Position numbers and translations under genes: made by a program
Assembly: GCA_001462345.1 (NCBI GenBank)
Contig: LIUM01000013.1
Span: 1-64,000, forward strand
DNA from: Fibrobacteria bacterium AD312
GTDB taxonomy: Bacteria; Fibrobacterota; Fibrobacteria; Fibrobacterales; Fibrobacteraceae
Direction: 5' to 3'
DNA length: 64,000 nucleotides
The notes under the pieces: generated by a model
The model's input: the letters and a program-made list of their open reading frames with translations, nothing else
What the model was told of the DNA's origin: nothing
The model's database searches: none
In this document: positions 1 to 8,846 of the stretch, piece by piece
How positions within the stretch are numbered: the first letter of the stretch is position 1
Layout: each line of letters opens with the position of its first letter

Positions 1-1
1 C

Positions 2-61
2 GCTATTCGCGAAGGCGGCCGCACTGTTGGTGCTGGTTCCGTAACCGAAATTCTTAAATAA
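2..61 (+). CDS. tuf: Elongation factor Tu, C-terminal end only (partial)
   Basis: The first bases encode AIREGGRTVGAGSVTEILK followed by TAA, the conserved C-terminal strand of EF-Tu, the GTPase that brings aminoacyl-tRNA to the ribosome. The rest of the gene lies upstream of the window. Its stop codon overlaps the AAGGA ribosome-binding site of rpsJ, so tuf and the S10 operon are probably one transcript, an arrangement known from many bacteria. Confidence 0.93.
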   Translation, partial: AIREGGRTVGAGSVTEILK

Positions 62-70
62 GGATAATAA

Positions 71-379
71 ATGGCTGCTGAACGCATTCGTATTCGCTTG
101 AAGTCTTTCGATCATCGCATGATTGATCGTTCGGCTCAAGACATTGTGAATACAGCTAAAAATACTGGGGCTCGCATTGCTGGTCCCATTCCTCTTCCTA
201 CAAAGACTCAAAAATACACGGTTCTTCGCTCTCCTCATATCGATAAGACTTCCCGTGAACAGTTCGAATCTCGGACTCACAAGCGCTTAATAGATATTTT
301 GGACGCAACTCCGCAAACAGTTGATTCTCTCATGAAACTCGACTTGCCCGCTGGTGTCGAAGTAGAAATTAAGGTTTAA
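71..379 (+). CDS. rpsJ: 30S ribosomal protein S10 (NusE)
   Basis: A 102-residue protein of the usual S10 length, recognisable from [11 protein letters not shown] near the start and the [21 protein letters not shown] segment in the middle (this loop reaches into the 30S head). S10 binds 16S rRNA and, as NusE, pairs with NusB in transcription antitermination. The start is fixed by AAGGA at 60-64. First gene of the S10 block; rplC follows after 4 bp. Confidence 0.98.
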   Translation: MAAERIRIRLKSFDHRMIDRSAQDIVNTAKNTGARIAGPIPLPTKTQKYTVLRSPHIDKTSREQFESRTHKRLIDILDATPQTVDSLMKLDLPAGVEVEIKV

Positions 380-383
380 TACA

Positions 384-1001
384 ATGAACGGAATTCTTGC
401 TAAAAAGCTGGGAATGACCCAATTGTTTACGGAACAGGGCGAGTGCGTACCTGTTACAGTCCTTGAGGCTGGTCCGTGCGTGGTCGTTTGCCACAGAACA
501 GAAAATAAGGAAGGCTATAAAGCCATCCAAATTGGATTTGGTTCTAAAAAAGAACAACGCGCTAATAAGGCTGAAATCGGACATTTCAAAAAAGCTGGTG
601 TTGACGTTTGTGAACATCTCGCTGAATTTGATGTTTCTGATCTCGAATCTTGGCCTGTAGGTAAAGAAATTGGAGCTGCTGATTTTGCTGACGTAAAGCA
701 AGTTAATGTTTCTGGTCTTTCCAAAGGTCGTGGTTTTGCTGGTGCAATTAAGCGCCATGGATTCCATAGCGGTCCTCGTTCTCATGGTACACACAATATG
801 CGTGAACCAGGTAGTACATCCGCTCATAGTTATCCTGGTCGCGTATTTCCTGGTAAAAAAATGCCTGGACAATATGGCAATAAAAAAGTAACCGTAAAAC
901 ATTTACAGGTTGTAAAAGTAGACGGTGAACGTAATTTAATTTTCGTTCGCGGTGCTGTACCTGGTCCTAAAAACGGTGTAATCGTGGTGAGGAAAGACTA
1001 A
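384..1001 (+). CDS. rplC: 50S ribosomal protein L3
   Basis: 205 residues, normal for L3. It starts NGILAKKLGMTQLF and carries the conserved PGRVFPGKKMPGQYG stretch near residues 155-170, the extension that reaches towards the peptidyl-transferase centre. The position of the glutamine that PrmB methylates in E. coli L3 appears to be alanine here (GSTSAHSYPGRVF). The stop overlaps the rplD start (TAATG), implying translational coupling. A 177-codon open frame on the opposite strand is a shadow of this gene. Confidence 0.98.
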   Translation: MNGILAKKLGMTQLFTEQGECVPVTVLEAGPCVVVCHRTENKEGYKAIQIGFGSKKEQRANKAEIGHFKKAGVDVCEHLAEFDVSDLESWPVGKEIGAADFADVKQVNVSGLSKGRGFAGAIKRHGFHSGPRSHGTHNMREPGSTSAHSYPGRVFPGKKMPGQYGNKKVTVKHLQVVKVDGERNLIFVRGAVPGPKNGVIVVRKD

Positions 1002-1624
1002 TGGCAACGGCAAAGCTCTACGCCGCTAACGGCGCATTTAAAAATGAAATTGAACTTCCTGCCATGTTTGACTCTGAAGTCAACAAGGTCTGCATGTATT
1101 TGCACATCAAGGCAATACTAAATAACCGTCGTCAAGGTACTGCTCAAACAAAGACTCGTTCTATGGTTAGTGGTGGTACCACAAAACCATGGAAACAAAA
1201 GGGTACTGGCCGTGCTCGTGCTGGTCAGAATACATCTGCTGTTTGGGTTCGTGGTAATAAGGCTCACGGTCCGAAGTCTCATGAATATTTCGAAAAAGTA
1301 AACAAGAAAGTTAAGCAAATTGCTTTCCGTTCTGCATTGACAACAAAGGCTCTCGAAGGCAAAGTTCTTGTTTTTGAAGCACTTGCTTTTGATGCTCCTA
1401 AAACGAAAGATTTTCTTGCAGTGATGTCAAAATCAGGTATTGAACAACGCAATGCATTGTTAATTGTAAGCGCCAAGGACTCAAACTTGACTCTTTCTTC
1501 AGCAAACGTACCTTGGGTTCGTTGTGCTCGCCTTAGCGATGTAAATACTTATGATTTGATTCGTGCAAACAATGTGGTTATCTCCCAGGCCGCTCTGGGT
1601 GAGCTCACCGGAGGTTCCAGGTGA
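1001..1624 (+). CDS. rplD: 50S ribosomal protein L4
   Basis: 207 residues with the family core RQGTAQTKTRSMVSGG and KPWKQKGTGRARAG (about residues 45-75), the loop that lines the peptide exit tunnel. In E. coli L4 also represses its own operon by binding the mRNA leader; whether that happens here cannot be seen because the leader lies upstream. Starts inside the rplC stop and ends inside the rplW start. Confidence 0.98.
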   Translation: MATAKLYAANGAFKNEIELPAMFDSEVNKVCMYLHIKAILNNRRQGTAQTKTRSMVSGGTTKPWKQKGTGRARAGQNTSAVWVRGNKAHGPKSHEYFEKVNKKVKQIAFRSALTTKALEGKVLVFEALAFDAPKTKDFLAVMSKSGIEQRNALLIVSAKDSNLTLSSANVPWVRCARLSDVNTYDLIRANNVVISQAALGELTGGSR

Positions 1625-1923
1625 AAGAAATACATCAAATCTTAGTGGCTCCACATATTACGGAAGAAACCAGCAAAAACATGGTTGATCCTCGTACTGG
1701 TGTGCGTCAATATGTATTCAAGGTTGCCAAGGATGCTAGCAAGCCTGAAATTAAGGCTGCCATCGAAAAGCGTTTCGAAGTGAAAGTGGATTCAGTCAAT
1801 ACCTTGATCAATCGAGGGAAGATGAAACGCGTTCGCATGATCGCAGGCAAAAAGTCAAATTGGAAAAAGGCTTACATTACATTGAAAGCCGGGCAAAAAA
1901 TTGCCGAATTTGAAGGAGTCTGA
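1621..1923 (+). CDS. rplW: 50S ribosomal protein L23
   Basis: 100 residues, GTG start overlapping the rplD stop as GTGA, so the start depends on coupling to rplD translation. Typical L23 features are the early PHITEETSK segment and [31 protein letters not shown]23 sits at the tunnel exit and is the docking site for trigger factor (encoded at 18772) and SRP. Confidence 0.97.
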   Translation: MKEIHQILVAPHITEETSKNMVDPRTGVRQYVFKVAKDASKPEIKAAIEKRFEVKVDSVNTLINRGKMKRVRMIAGKKSNWKKAYITLKAGQKIAEFEGV

Positions 1924-1925
1924 TC

Positions 1926-2759
1926 ATGGGTCTGAAATCTTATAGACCACTTACCCCGACTTTGCGTTACAAGCAAATCAGTGATAAGAAAGAAATTACA
2001 GCTTCTGAGCCGTACAAACCTCTTACTACTGGTATCAAACGTAGCTCTGGTCGCAGCAATGTTGGCGAAATAACATCTCGTCGTCGTGGCGGTGGACACA
2101 AAAAACTTTATCGTATTATTGATTTTAAACGCAATATCAAGGGTATCCCTTGTGTTGTTGAAACCATTGAATATGATCCAAATCGTACCGCTCGTATTGC
2201 TTTAGTAAAATACGAAAATGGTAAACGTTGCTACATTATTGCTCCTAATGACATTAAAGTGGGTGACGTTCTCCAATCTGGTGACACAGCTGAGTTCCGT
2301 GTAGGTAATGCTTTGCCTATTCGCGATATTCCAGTAAACACCATGATTCATAATATTGAAATGAAGCCAGGTAAAGGAGCTCAAATTGCTCGCTCAGCTG
2401 GTGCTTCTGCAGAACTTGTAGCTAAAGATGGTAAGCATTGTCAAGTTCGCCTCCCAAGTGGTGAAGTTCGCTTAATTTTAGGTGAATGCCTCGCTGTTGT
2501 TGGTCAGGTTTCAAATATTGATCACATGAACGAATCTTCTGGTTCGGCTGGTCGTTCTCGCTGGCTTGGCAAGCGTCCATCGGTACGCGGTGTCGTTATG
2601 AATCCAGTGGACCATCCGCTTGGTGGTGGTGAAGGACGTACATCTGGTGGTCGTCATCCATGTTCTCCTTGGGGTAAAAACTCAAAGGGAGCCAAAACAC
2701 GTAACAATAAACGTACAGATAAGCTTATCGTACGTCGTCGTCAGAAAAAGAGGGCCTAG
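1926..2759 (+). CDS. rplB: 50S ribosomal protein L2
   Basis: 277 residues, usual length. Two clear L2 signatures are present: [22 protein letters not shown] in the N-terminal part and [21 protein letters not shown] near residues 225-245, which holds the conserved histidine close to the peptidyl-transferase centre. Required for subunit joining and peptide-bond formation. Two bases separate it from rplW. Confidence 0.98.
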   Translation: MGLKSYRPLTPTLRYKQISDKKEITASEPYKPLTTGIKRSSGRSNVGEITSRRRGGGHKKLYRIIDFKRNIKGIPCVVETIEYDPNRTARIALVKYENGKRCYIIAPNDIKVGDVLQSGDTAEFRVGNALPIRDIPVNTMIHNIEMKPGKGAQIARSAGASAELVAKDGKHCQVRLPSGEVRLILGECLAVVGQVSNIDHMNESSGSAGRSRWLGKRPSVRGVVMNPVDHPLGGGEGRTSGGRHPCSPWGKNSKGAKTRNNKRTDKLIVRRRQKKRA

Positions 2760-2762
2760 TTC

Positions 2763-3044
2763 ATGTCGAGATCCCTTAAAAAAGGTGCGTTTGTTGATTC
2801 CCACGTACTTATTAAAGCTCAAGCGATGGCTAGTTCTGAGCGTAAACAGGCTATTAAAACCTGGTCCCGCCGTTCTACGATCATTCCTGATATGGTTGGA
2901 CTTACTTTCTCCGTATACAACGGAAAGCAGTTCTTACCAGTTTATGTCACCGAAAACATGGTTGGCCACAAACTAGGTGAATTTGCTCCTACCCGTTTGT
3001 TCCGCGGTCATCGTAAAGACGAAAAGGCCGGAGGAAAGAAATAA
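2763..3044 (+). CDS. rpsS: 30S ribosomal protein S19
   Basis: 93 residues opening [14 protein letters not shown], with [14 protein letters not shown] and [16 protein letters not shown], all diagnostic of S19 in the 30S head next to S13. It ends with TAATG shared with rplV. Confidence 0.98.
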   Translation: MSRSLKKGAFVDSHVLIKAQAMASSERKQAIKTWSRRSTIIPDMVGLTFSVYNGKQFLPVYVTENMVGHKLGEFAPTRLFRGHRKDEKAGGKK

Positions 3045-3400
3045 TGCAAGCTACAGCAAAAGTAAAGAACGTACGCTACGGTGTACGCAAACTTCGTCAA
3101 GTTGTTGATTTAATGCGTGGCAAGTCTGTTGATGAAGCCTTTGCCATGCTTTCGATTCTTCATTCTCAAAAGAAAGGTGCAGTAATTGTTGAAAATGCAT
3201 TGAAATCTGCAGTTGCAAATTTCAAGCAAAAATCACCAGCACCTGTGAATGCCGAAGATTTGAAAATCAAAAGTATCTCAGCTGATGGCGCTACAATTAT
3301 GAAACGTATTCGTCCTCGTTCACAAGGCCGTGCGTTCCGTATTGAAAAACCAACATCCCACTTGACCGTTATCGTCGCTAACGATACAGATAAGGAGTAA
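3044..3400 (+). CDS. rplV: 50S ribosomal protein L22
   Basis: 118 residues. The conserved tail TIMKRIRPRSQGRAFRIEKPTSHLTV forms the beta-hairpin that lines the exit tunnel and is the site of macrolide-resistance changes in other species. The N-terminus (VRYGVRKLRQVVDLMRGKSVDEA) is also standard. Starts in the rpsS stop codon. Confidence 0.97.
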   Translation: MQATAKVKNVRYGVRKLRQVVDLMRGKSVDEAFAMLSILHSQKKGAVIVENALKSAVANFKQKSPAPVNAEDLKIKSISADGATIMKRIRPRSQGRAFRIEKPTSHLTVIVANDTDKE

Positions 3401-3403
3401 ACC

Positions 3404-4063
3404 ATGGGTCAAAAAACTCATCCATACGGTCTTCGCCTTGGTGTAATCAAGGGCTGGCAATCCAAGTGGTATGCTGAAGACAAATTCGCTGATCTTCTAT
3501 ATGAAGATATCGTTCTTCGTCGTTACTTAATGAAACGCTTTGAACACGCTTCAATTGCTAAGATTGGTATCGAACGTACAGTAAAAAAAGTCAATGTAAA
3601 TCTTTATACGGCTCGCCCTGGTATTGTTATCGGTAAAAAGGGTGAAGAATTGGATCGCCTCAAAGGGGAATTACAATTTTTGACCGGAAAAGAGATCTAT
3701 ATCAGTGTTCACGAAATTAAACGTCCAGAAACAGATGCTAAATTAGTGGCCGAAAACATTGCTCGTCAACTTGAAAAACGTATTTCCTTCCGTCGTGCTA
3801 TGAAACGTGCGATTCAGAGCGCTATGCGCATGGGTGTTGAAGGAATTAAAGTTCAAGTGGGTGGTCGTTTAGGTGGTGCTGAAATCGCTCGTGTTGAAAA
3901 GTATGCTGAAGGTCGTGTACCTTTACACACACTTCGTGCTGATATTGACTATGCCACTTCAACCGCAAAAACTGTGTATGGTGCCATTGGCGTAAAAGTC
4001 TGGATCATGCATGGTGAAAAGATCGGCAAAGATGTCATGTCTGAAGCCAAGAAAGAGAAGTAA
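3404..4063 (+). CDS. rpsC: 30S ribosomal protein S3
   Basis: 219 residues. [24 protein letters not shown] begins the protein; the type II KH domain has its GxxG loop in [11 protein letters not shown] (about residues 75-85); the C-terminal half carries the [18 protein letters not shown] segment. S3 forms part of the mRNA entry channel. Three bases after rplV and three before rplP. Confidence 0.98.
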   Translation: MGQKTHPYGLRLGVIKGWQSKWYAEDKFADLLYEDIVLRRYLMKRFEHASIAKIGIERTVKKVNVNLYTARPGIVIGKKGEELDRLKGELQFLTGKEIYISVHEIKRPETDAKLVAENIARQLEKRISFRRAMKRAIQSAMRMGVEGIKVQVGGRLGGAEIARVEKYAEGRVPLHTLRADIDYATSTAKTVYGAIGVKVWIMHGEKIGKDVMSEAKKEK

Positions 4064-4066
4064 TTT

Positions 4067-4480
4067 ATGCTAAGTCCGAAAAGAACAAAATTTCGCAAAA
4101 TGATGAAAGGCCGCATGAAGGGTCGCGCGACTCGCGGTGATTATATGGCTTTTGGCGATTTTGGCTTACAAGCTCTTGAAAAATGCTGGCTCACTGCCCG
4201 CCAAATTGAAGCTGCTCGTATTGCTATGACACGTAAAATCAAGCGTGGTGGACGCGTTTGGATTCGCGTTTTTCCGGATAAACCTATTACAAGGCATCCT
4301 GCTGAAGCTCGTATGGGTAAAGGTAAAGGAAGTGTTGAGTTTTGGGCTGCCGTTATTTTGCCAGGGCGCATAATTTTTGAAATGGGTGGAGTAGAAAAGG
4401 CTCTCGCTCTGGAAGCTCTCCAGGTGGCAGCACAAAAACTTCCGCTAAAAGTTAAAATCGTTGAGGCTTCGGAGATCTAA
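4067..4480 (+). CDS. rplP: 50S ribosomal protein L16
   Basis: 137 residues: [19 protein letters not shown], then the conserved [25 protein letters not shown] that contacts tRNA near the A site. The stop overlaps the rpmC start (TAATG). Confidence 0.98.
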   Translation: MLSPKRTKFRKMMKGRMKGRATRGDYMAFGDFGLQALEKCWLTARQIEAARIAMTRKIKRGGRVWIRVFPDKPITRHPAEARMGKGKGSVEFWAAVILPGRIIFEMGGVEKALALEALQVAAQKLPLKVKIVEASEI

Positions 4481-4671
4481 TGAAAGCTCGTGAACTAAAA
4501 GAAATGGGAACTGACCAGCTTCAGGAAACGCTCGCCAAATTGAATCTCGATCTTTTCAATTATCGTCTTACAGCTAAGACTGGTAATTTGGAAAAACCAT
4601 CTATGATTCGCGCTGCCCGTAAGGATATTGCCCGAATTAAGACAATCCTCAGTGAAAGGGCCAAGGCGTAA
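4480..4671 (+). CDS. rpmC: 50S ribosomal protein L29
   Basis: 63 residues, a two-helix hairpin protein at the tunnel exit beside L23. Recognised by KARELKEMGTDQLQETLAKL and the ending KDIARIKTILSERAKA, and by its fixed position between rplP and rpsQ. Confidence 0.96.
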   Translation: MKARELKEMGTDQLQETLAKLNLDLFNYRLTAKTGNLEKPSMIRAARKDIARIKTILSERAKA

Positions 4672-4689
4672 GCCGGGCAGGAGCAGGAA

Positions 4690-4944
4690 ATGGATAGAAA
4701 TTCACGTAAGGTTAGACAAGGTATCGTCTCTTCCAACGCAATGGATAAGACGATTACGGTTGTGGTTGAAAACCGCAAACGTCATCCTATGTATAATAAA
4801 ATCATGACAACATCTAAGAAACTTAAGGCTCATGACGAAAATAATGAAGCTGGTGAAGGTGACTTAGTTGAAATCATGGAAACTCGCCCTCTATCTGCAA
4901 CTAAGCGCTGGCGTTTAGTGCGGATTTTGGAAAAGAAGAAATAA
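4690..4944 (+). CDS. rpsQ: 30S ribosomal protein S17
   Basis: 84 residues with the OB-fold pattern [27 protein letters not shown] and [23 protein letters not shown]17 is a primary 16S rRNA binder. An AGGAGCAGGA stretch at 4679-4688 serves as ribosome-binding site. An 18-bp gap separates it from rpmC. Confidence 0.97.
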   Translation: MDRNSRKVRQGIVSSNAMDKTITVVVENRKRHPMYNKIMTTSKKLKAHDENNEAGEGDLVEIMETRPLSATKRWRLVRILEKKK

Positions 4945-4965
4945 TCCCTTTGGAGTAAGGCGAAT

Positions 4966-5334
4966 ATGATTCAAGAAGAAACAAGACTAGTCGTGGCCGA
5001 TAACAGTGGTGCCAAGGAAGTCGCCTGCATCCGAGTTTTGGGTGGGACAAATCGTCGTTACGCAAGTATCGGCGATGTAATCAAAGTGTCTGTAAAAGAC
5101 GCTATTCCCCAGAGCAAGGTGAAGAAAGGTTCCGTAGCAGACGCTGTCGTTGTTCGTACACGCAAAGAAATAGGTCGTAAAGACGGTTCATTAATCCGTT
5201 TTTCCGATAATGCCGTTGTTCTCGTCAATAAAGATGGTGAACCACGTGGAACTCGTATTTTTGGGCCCGTAGCTCGTGAGCTTCGTGACAGGAAATACAT
5301 GAAAATAATTTCTCTTGCCCCTGAGGTTCTTTAA
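4966..5334 (+). CDS. rplN: 50S ribosomal protein L14
   Basis: 122 residues, exactly the common length. [27 protein letters not shown] and the end [11 protein letters not shown] are diagnostic. L14 forms a bridge to 16S rRNA and is the binding site of the silencing factor RsfS. The stop overlaps the rplX start as TAATG. Confidence 0.98.
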   Translation: MIQEETRLVVADNSGAKEVACIRVLGGTNRRYASIGDVIKVSVKDAIPQSKVKKGSVADAVVVRTRKEIGRKDGSLIRFSDNAVVLVNKDGEPRGTRIFGPVARELRDRKYMKIISLAPEVL

Positions 5335-5639
5335 TGTCAAATATTAAAAAGAACGATAACGTAAAAGTCATCGCAGGTACATCTAAGGGTAAGTCCGGAA
5401 CAGTTATCAGCGTCGATCCAAAAGCTGGTCGCGTTGTTGTTAGCGGTGTGAACGTTCGTAAACGTCATGAAAAGCCGAGCCAGACAAACCAAACCGGTGG
5501 CATTATTGATAAGGAAATGCCTATCGATATTTCTAACGTGATGCTTCTCGAAGGAAATGTTCCCGTACGTACTCGTCGAGTTCGTGAAAAGGGGAAACAG
5601 AGTGTTCGAGTCAGTGTTAAAACCGGCAAGGCTCTGTGA
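5334..5639 (+). CDS. rplX: 50S ribosomal protein L24
   Basis: 101 residues with an N-terminal KOW motif ([17 protein letters not shown], about residues 8-25) and the characteristic [19 protein letters not shown]. Assembly-initiating protein of the large subunit. Confidence 0.97.
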   Translation: MSNIKKNDNVKVIAGTSKGKSGTVISVDPKAGRVVVSGVNVRKRHEKPSQTNQTGGIIDKEMPIDISNVMLLEGNVPVRTRRVREKGKQSVRVSVKTGKAL

Positions 5640-5650
5640 GGTTTAATAAC

Positions 5651-6190
5651 ATGACTAATATGCAATTATTTTATAACGAAAAAGTAGTTCCAGAATTAAT
5701 GGAACGCTTTGGCTACAAGAATGTAATGCAGATTCCACGCCTAGAAAAGATTGTTATCAATATGGGTGTTGGAGATGCGGCTCAAAACCGTAAAATTCTT
5801 GATGAAGCTGTTGAAACGCTTTCAGCTATTTCAGGTCAAAAAGCCGTTGTCACAACAGCAAAGAAAGCTATTTCTAACTTTAAGCTTCGTGAAGGTTTAG
5901 GTATTGGTTGTAAGGTAACTCTCCATGGTGATAACATGTGGGATTTCTTATATCGATTCATCAATATATCCTTACCTCGTGTTAGAGACTTTCGTGGTCT
6001 TGCACGTCGTGGTTTTGATGGTCGTGGCAACTATACTTTAGGTATTAAAGAACAAACTATTTTTGTTGAAATCGACATTGAAAAAGTGACCAGGACTCAA
6101 GGAATGGACATTACTTTTGTTACTTCTGCTAAAACAGATGACGAAGGTCGTGCTCTTCTCGAAGCTCTTGGACTCCCCTACAGGAAGTAA
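5651..6190 (+). CDS. rplE: 50S ribosomal protein L5
   Basis: L5 binds 5S rRNA and contacts P-site tRNA. The reading frame is open from an ATG at 5636, but the start at 5651 ([24 protein letters not shown]) is preferred: it has GAGG at 5638-5641 and gives 179 residues, the E. coli length. Family marks are [13 protein letters not shown]-like [14 protein letters not shown] and [19 protein letters not shown] near residues 120-140. Confidence 0.96.
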   Translation: MTNMQLFYNEKVVPELMERFGYKNVMQIPRLEKIVINMGVGDAAQNRKILDEAVETLSAISGQKAVVTTAKKAISNFKLREGLGIGCKVTLHGDNMWDFLYRFINISLPRVRDFRGLARRGFDGRGNYTLGIKEQTIFVEIDIEKVTRTQGMDITFVTSAKTDDEGRALLEALGLPYRK

Positions 6191-6199
6191 GGTAATACC

Positions 6200-6385
6200 A
6201 TGGCTAGCAGAAGAATGATTGAAAAATGCAAACGTACCCCGAAATATGTTGTTCGTGGTTATAATCGTTGCAAGCGTTGCGGTAGGCCGCACGCTTATAT
6301 GCGCCGCTTTGGCCTTTGCCGTATTTGCTTCCGCGAAATGGCACTTGCCGGCGAAATCCCCGGTATCACTAAATCGTCCTGGTAA
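6200..6385 (+). CDS. rpsN: 30S ribosomal protein S14, zinc-binding (type Z)
   Basis: 61 residues, the short zinc form: two CxxC pairs in [20 protein letters not shown] (residues 24-43). Zinc-type S14 is often paired with a zinc-free paralogue induced by zinc starvation; none is visible in this window. Ends GITKSSW like other family members. Confidence 0.97.
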   Translation: MASRRMIEKCKRTPKYVVRGYNRCKRCGRPHAYMRRFGLCRICFREMALAGEIPGITKSSW

Positions 6386-6396
6386 GGAGAGTAGAA

Positions 6397-6792
6397 ATGG
6401 CAATGACAGATCCTATCGCCGATATGCTCACACGAGTTCGTAATGCTACTTCAGCAAAACTTCCCGTAGTGGACATTCCTGCCAGCAATTTAAAACGCGA
6501 AATCGCTCGCGTGTTGCAGGAAAAAGGTTTTATTAAAAAATTCGTCGTCGTAGAAGATGGCAAGCAAGGAATCTTAAAGATTTTGCTTCGCTATACAGAT
6601 GGCGCTCCCGCAATTCAAGGCTTACAACGTGTTAGCCGTCCTGGTCTTCGTCACTATGTTGACTCGGCTAAGCTTCCACGTGTTCGTAATGGTCTTGGTT
6701 TTGCTATCATCTCCACTTCTCAAGGTGTGATGACTGATCACGAAGCCCGCAAGCAAAATGTGGGTGGTGAAGTTCTCGCAAAGGTCTGGTGA
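6397..6792 (+). CDS. rpsH: 30S ribosomal protein S8
   Basis: 131 residues. MAMTDPIADMLTRVRNA and the C-terminal GLGFAIISTSQGVMTDHEARKQNVGGEVLAKVW are standard S8. In E. coli S8 represses the spc operon by binding near rplE mRNA; no comparable structure was examined here. GGAGAG at 6386-6391 is the ribosome-binding site. Confidence 0.98.
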   Translation: MAMTDPIADMLTRVRNATSAKLPVVDIPASNLKREIARVLQEKGFIKKFVVVEDGKQGILKILLRYTDGAPAIQGLQRVSRPGLRHYVDSAKLPRVRNGLGFAIISTSQGVMTDHEARKQNVGGEVLAKVW

Positions 6793-6799
6793 GGTAAAG

Positions 6800-7339
6800 A
6801 TGTCACGTATTGGAAAAGCTATTATTTCAATTCCAGCTGGTGTGAAAGTTGCGGTCAATGGTCAGAATGTTCAAGTGGAAGGCCCTTTAGGGAAACTTTC
6901 AACTGATATTCATGAACTAATTAAGATGAGCATCGAAGGAAACACAATTTCTTTTGCTCGTCCTGATGATCTTAAGTTTTCTCGAGCAATTCATGGTACT
7001 ACACGTGCACTCGTCGCCAATATGGTTGAAGGTGTGACAAAAGGTTTTCAAAAGACTTTGGAAATTGTTGGTGTTGGTTATCGTGTGGAACAAAAAGGTA
7101 AAGACCTTAATCTTGTTCTAGGATTTTCTCACCCAGTAATTTTTAAGGCTCCAGAAGGAGTTACTTTAACCGCTCTTGATCCTTTAAAAATTTCAATTAA
7201 AGGTATTGATAAGCAAAAAGTAGGTCAAGCTGCTGCTGAAATCCGTAAGTATCGCCGTCCTGAACCTTATAAAGGTAAGGGTATTAAGTATACTGGTGAA
7301 ATTGTTCGCCGTAAGCAAGGCAAGAAGACAGGTAAATAA
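6800..7339 (+). CDS. rplF: 50S ribosomal protein L6
   Basis: Start chosen at 6800 (MSRIGKAIISIPAGV) because it follows GAGG at 6791-6794 and yields the usual 179 residues; an in-frame ATG at 6758 lies inside rpsH. The two repeated L6 domains end with the signature EIRKYRRPEPYKGKGIKYTGE. Located at the factor-binding site of the 50S subunit. Confidence 0.97.
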   Translation: MSRIGKAIISIPAGVKVAVNGQNVQVEGPLGKLSTDIHELIKMSIEGNTISFARPDDLKFSRAIHGTTRALVANMVEGVTKGFQKTLEIVGVGYRVEQKGKDLNLVLGFSHPVIFKAPEGVTLTALDPLKISIKGIDKQKVGQAAAEIRKYRRPEPYKGKGIKYTGEIVRRKQGKKTGK

Positions 7340-7348
7340 GGTAACATT

Positions 7349-7720
7349 ATGACTGCTATTGCAAAAAAAAGAATTATATCTCGGAATGCGCGTCACACTC
7401 GTATTCGCAAAACCGTGATAGGGACTCCTGAATGCCCTCGTTTGGCTGTACGTCGTTCTCTTGCCAACATGGTGGCTCAGATTATTGACGATAAGAATAA
7501 TAAGTCTCTCGTTCAAGTTTCTACAACTTCGAAAGAATTTCAATCGAAGTATGGCGAAATGACAAAAACAGAACAGAGCAAACAGCTCGGCGCCCTCGTT
7601 GCAGAACTTGCAAAGTCCAAGGGTATTGAATCTGTGGTCTTTGACCGCGGTGGTTACATTTATCATGGCCGTGTTCAGGCGCTCGCAGAGGGTGCTCGTG
7701 AAAACGGACTTCAATTCTAA
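7349..7720 (+). CDS. rplR: 50S ribosomal protein L18
   Basis: 123 residues ending with [26 protein letters not shown], the diagnostic L18 C-terminus that holds 5S rRNA together with L5. The N-terminus is basic and rRNA-binding. Confidence 0.97.
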   Translation: MTAIAKKRIISRNARHTRIRKTVIGTPECPRLAVRRSLANMVAQIIDDKNNKSLVQVSTTSKEFQSKYGEMTKTEQSKQLGALVAELAKSKGIESVVFDRGGYIYHGRVQALAEGARENGLQF

Positions 7721-7730
7721 GAGGTACACT

Positions 7731-8213
7731 TTGGAACGAGATACTCAAGTTTCTGAATTTGAAGATCGGGTGGTTCACATCAACCGTTGCGCCAAGGTTG
7801 TGAAAGGCGGTCGCCGCTTTTCCTTCAGTGCCTTGGTTGTTGTTGGAAACAAAAATGGTAAGATCGGTGTTGGTCTTGGAAAAGCTAAAGAAGTTTCTGA
7901 AGCTATTCGTAAGGGCACAGAAGCCGCTCAACGCAATTTAATTGAAGTCCAACTTCTTGACGGAACCATTCCACACGATATCGAAGTAAAATTTGGTGCA
8001 ACTCGCATTTTATTAATGCCAGCTGCTCCAGGTACAGGTGTTATTGCTGGTGCAGCTGCACGTGCTGTTTTTGAACTTGCAGGTGTTCGCAATATCCTAA
8101 CAAAGATTCATGGTTCTTCTAATCCAAGTACCGTGGTTCACGCTTGTATCGAAGGTCTTACTTCACAAAAGAATAAACAGGACTGCGCTATATTGCGTGG
8201 TATTAACGCCTGA
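7731..8213 (+). CDS. rpsE: 30S ribosomal protein S5 (TTG start)
   Basis: The start is inferred to be TTG at 7731, giving 160 residues (S5 is about 166 in E. coli): GAGG at 7721-7724 is well placed, and the in-frame ATGs further upstream lie inside rplR and would add over 20 unrelated residues. [28 protein letters not shown] and the later [19 protein letters not shown] are conserved. S5 shapes decoding accuracy and the mRNA entry path. Confidence 0.95.
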   Translation: MERDTQVSEFEDRVVHINRCAKVVKGGRRFSFSALVVVGNKNGKIGVGLGKAKEVSEAIRKGTEAAQRNLIEVQLLDGTIPHDIEVKFGATRILLMPAAPGTGVIAGAAARAVFELAGVRNILTKIHGSSNPSTVVHACIEGLTSQKNKQDCAILRGINA

Positions 8214-8224
8214 GGCCTAATGCT

Positions 8225-8404
8225 ATGAAGAAAGTCCGAATTACGCAAATGAAAGGTACTGTCCGTGTATTGCCAGAGCATCGTGCTAATTTAGCCGCTC
8301 TTGGTTTACGTGGTATTCGTAAAACAAAAGAACACGTTTTGACTCCTGCTATTCAAGGGATGATTAATCGTGTGCGTCATCTGATTAAGGTCGAGGAGAT
8401 CTAA
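8225..8404 (+). CDS. rpmD: 50S ribosomal protein L30
   Basis: A 59-codon gene read directly from the sequence: MKKVRITQMKGTVRVLPEH, then LAALGLRGIRKTKEHVLTPA. This matches the bacterial L30 pattern and sits in the fixed slot between rpsE and rplO. L30 is the small peripheral 50S protein. Confidence 0.95.
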   Translation: MKKVRITQMKGTVRVLPEHRANLAALGLRGIRKTKEHVLTPAIQGMINRVRHLIKVEEI

Positions 8405-8405
8405 G

Positions 8406-8846
8406 ATGGAATTAAATACACTTAATCCAGGTAAAGCCAAAACGACCAAACGCAAACGCATTGGCCGTGGTCCAGGCTCCGGTTGGGGAACCACTGGTGG
8501 TCGTGGTCAGAAAGGTGCTGGTGCTCGTAAAAGTGCTAAGGCTGGACGCGTTGCTTTTGAAGGCGGCCAAATGCCGATTCATCGTCGCACTCCAAAGCGT
8601 GGTTTCAAATCTCATTTTGTTAAAGATGTTCAAGTAATCAATTTGAAAAAATTGGCTGCTTCGAATGTTGCAGAATTTGATGCCAAAGTATTAGCTGATT
8701 TAGGCATGATTAAACATGTTTCTAAACCAGTGAAAATTCTCGCTTATGGTGCAATTGATAAAGCTATTACATTAAAGGTTAATGCTATCAGCGAAAAAGC
8801 AAAAGCAGCTGTTGAAGCAGCTGGTGGCAAAGTCGAGATTATCTAA
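8406..8846 (+). CDS. rplO: 50S ribosomal protein L15
   Basis: 146 residues. The glycine/arginine-rich N-terminal extension (KRIGRGPGSGWGTTGGRGQKGAGARKS) reaches into the 23S rRNA core; GGQMPIHRRTPKRGF is diagnostic. GGAG at 8395-8398 precedes the start. The stop overlaps the secY start. Confidence 0.97.
   Translation: MELNTLNPGKAKTTKRKRIGRGPGSGWGTTGGRGQKGAGARKSAKAGRVAFEGGQMPIHRRTPKRGFKSHFVKDVQVINLKKLAASNVAEFDAKVLADLGMIKHVSKPVKILAYGAIDKAITLKVNAISEKAKAAVEAAGGKVEII

Noticed and set aside
369-902. 177-codon open frame antisense to rplC
   Set aside because: Mirror of a highly conserved ribosomal gene, no ribosome-binding site, no recognisable protein.
7193-7729. 178-codon open frame antisense to rplF and rplR
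   Set aside because: Shadow frame; the plus-strand genes are certain and codon bias explains it.
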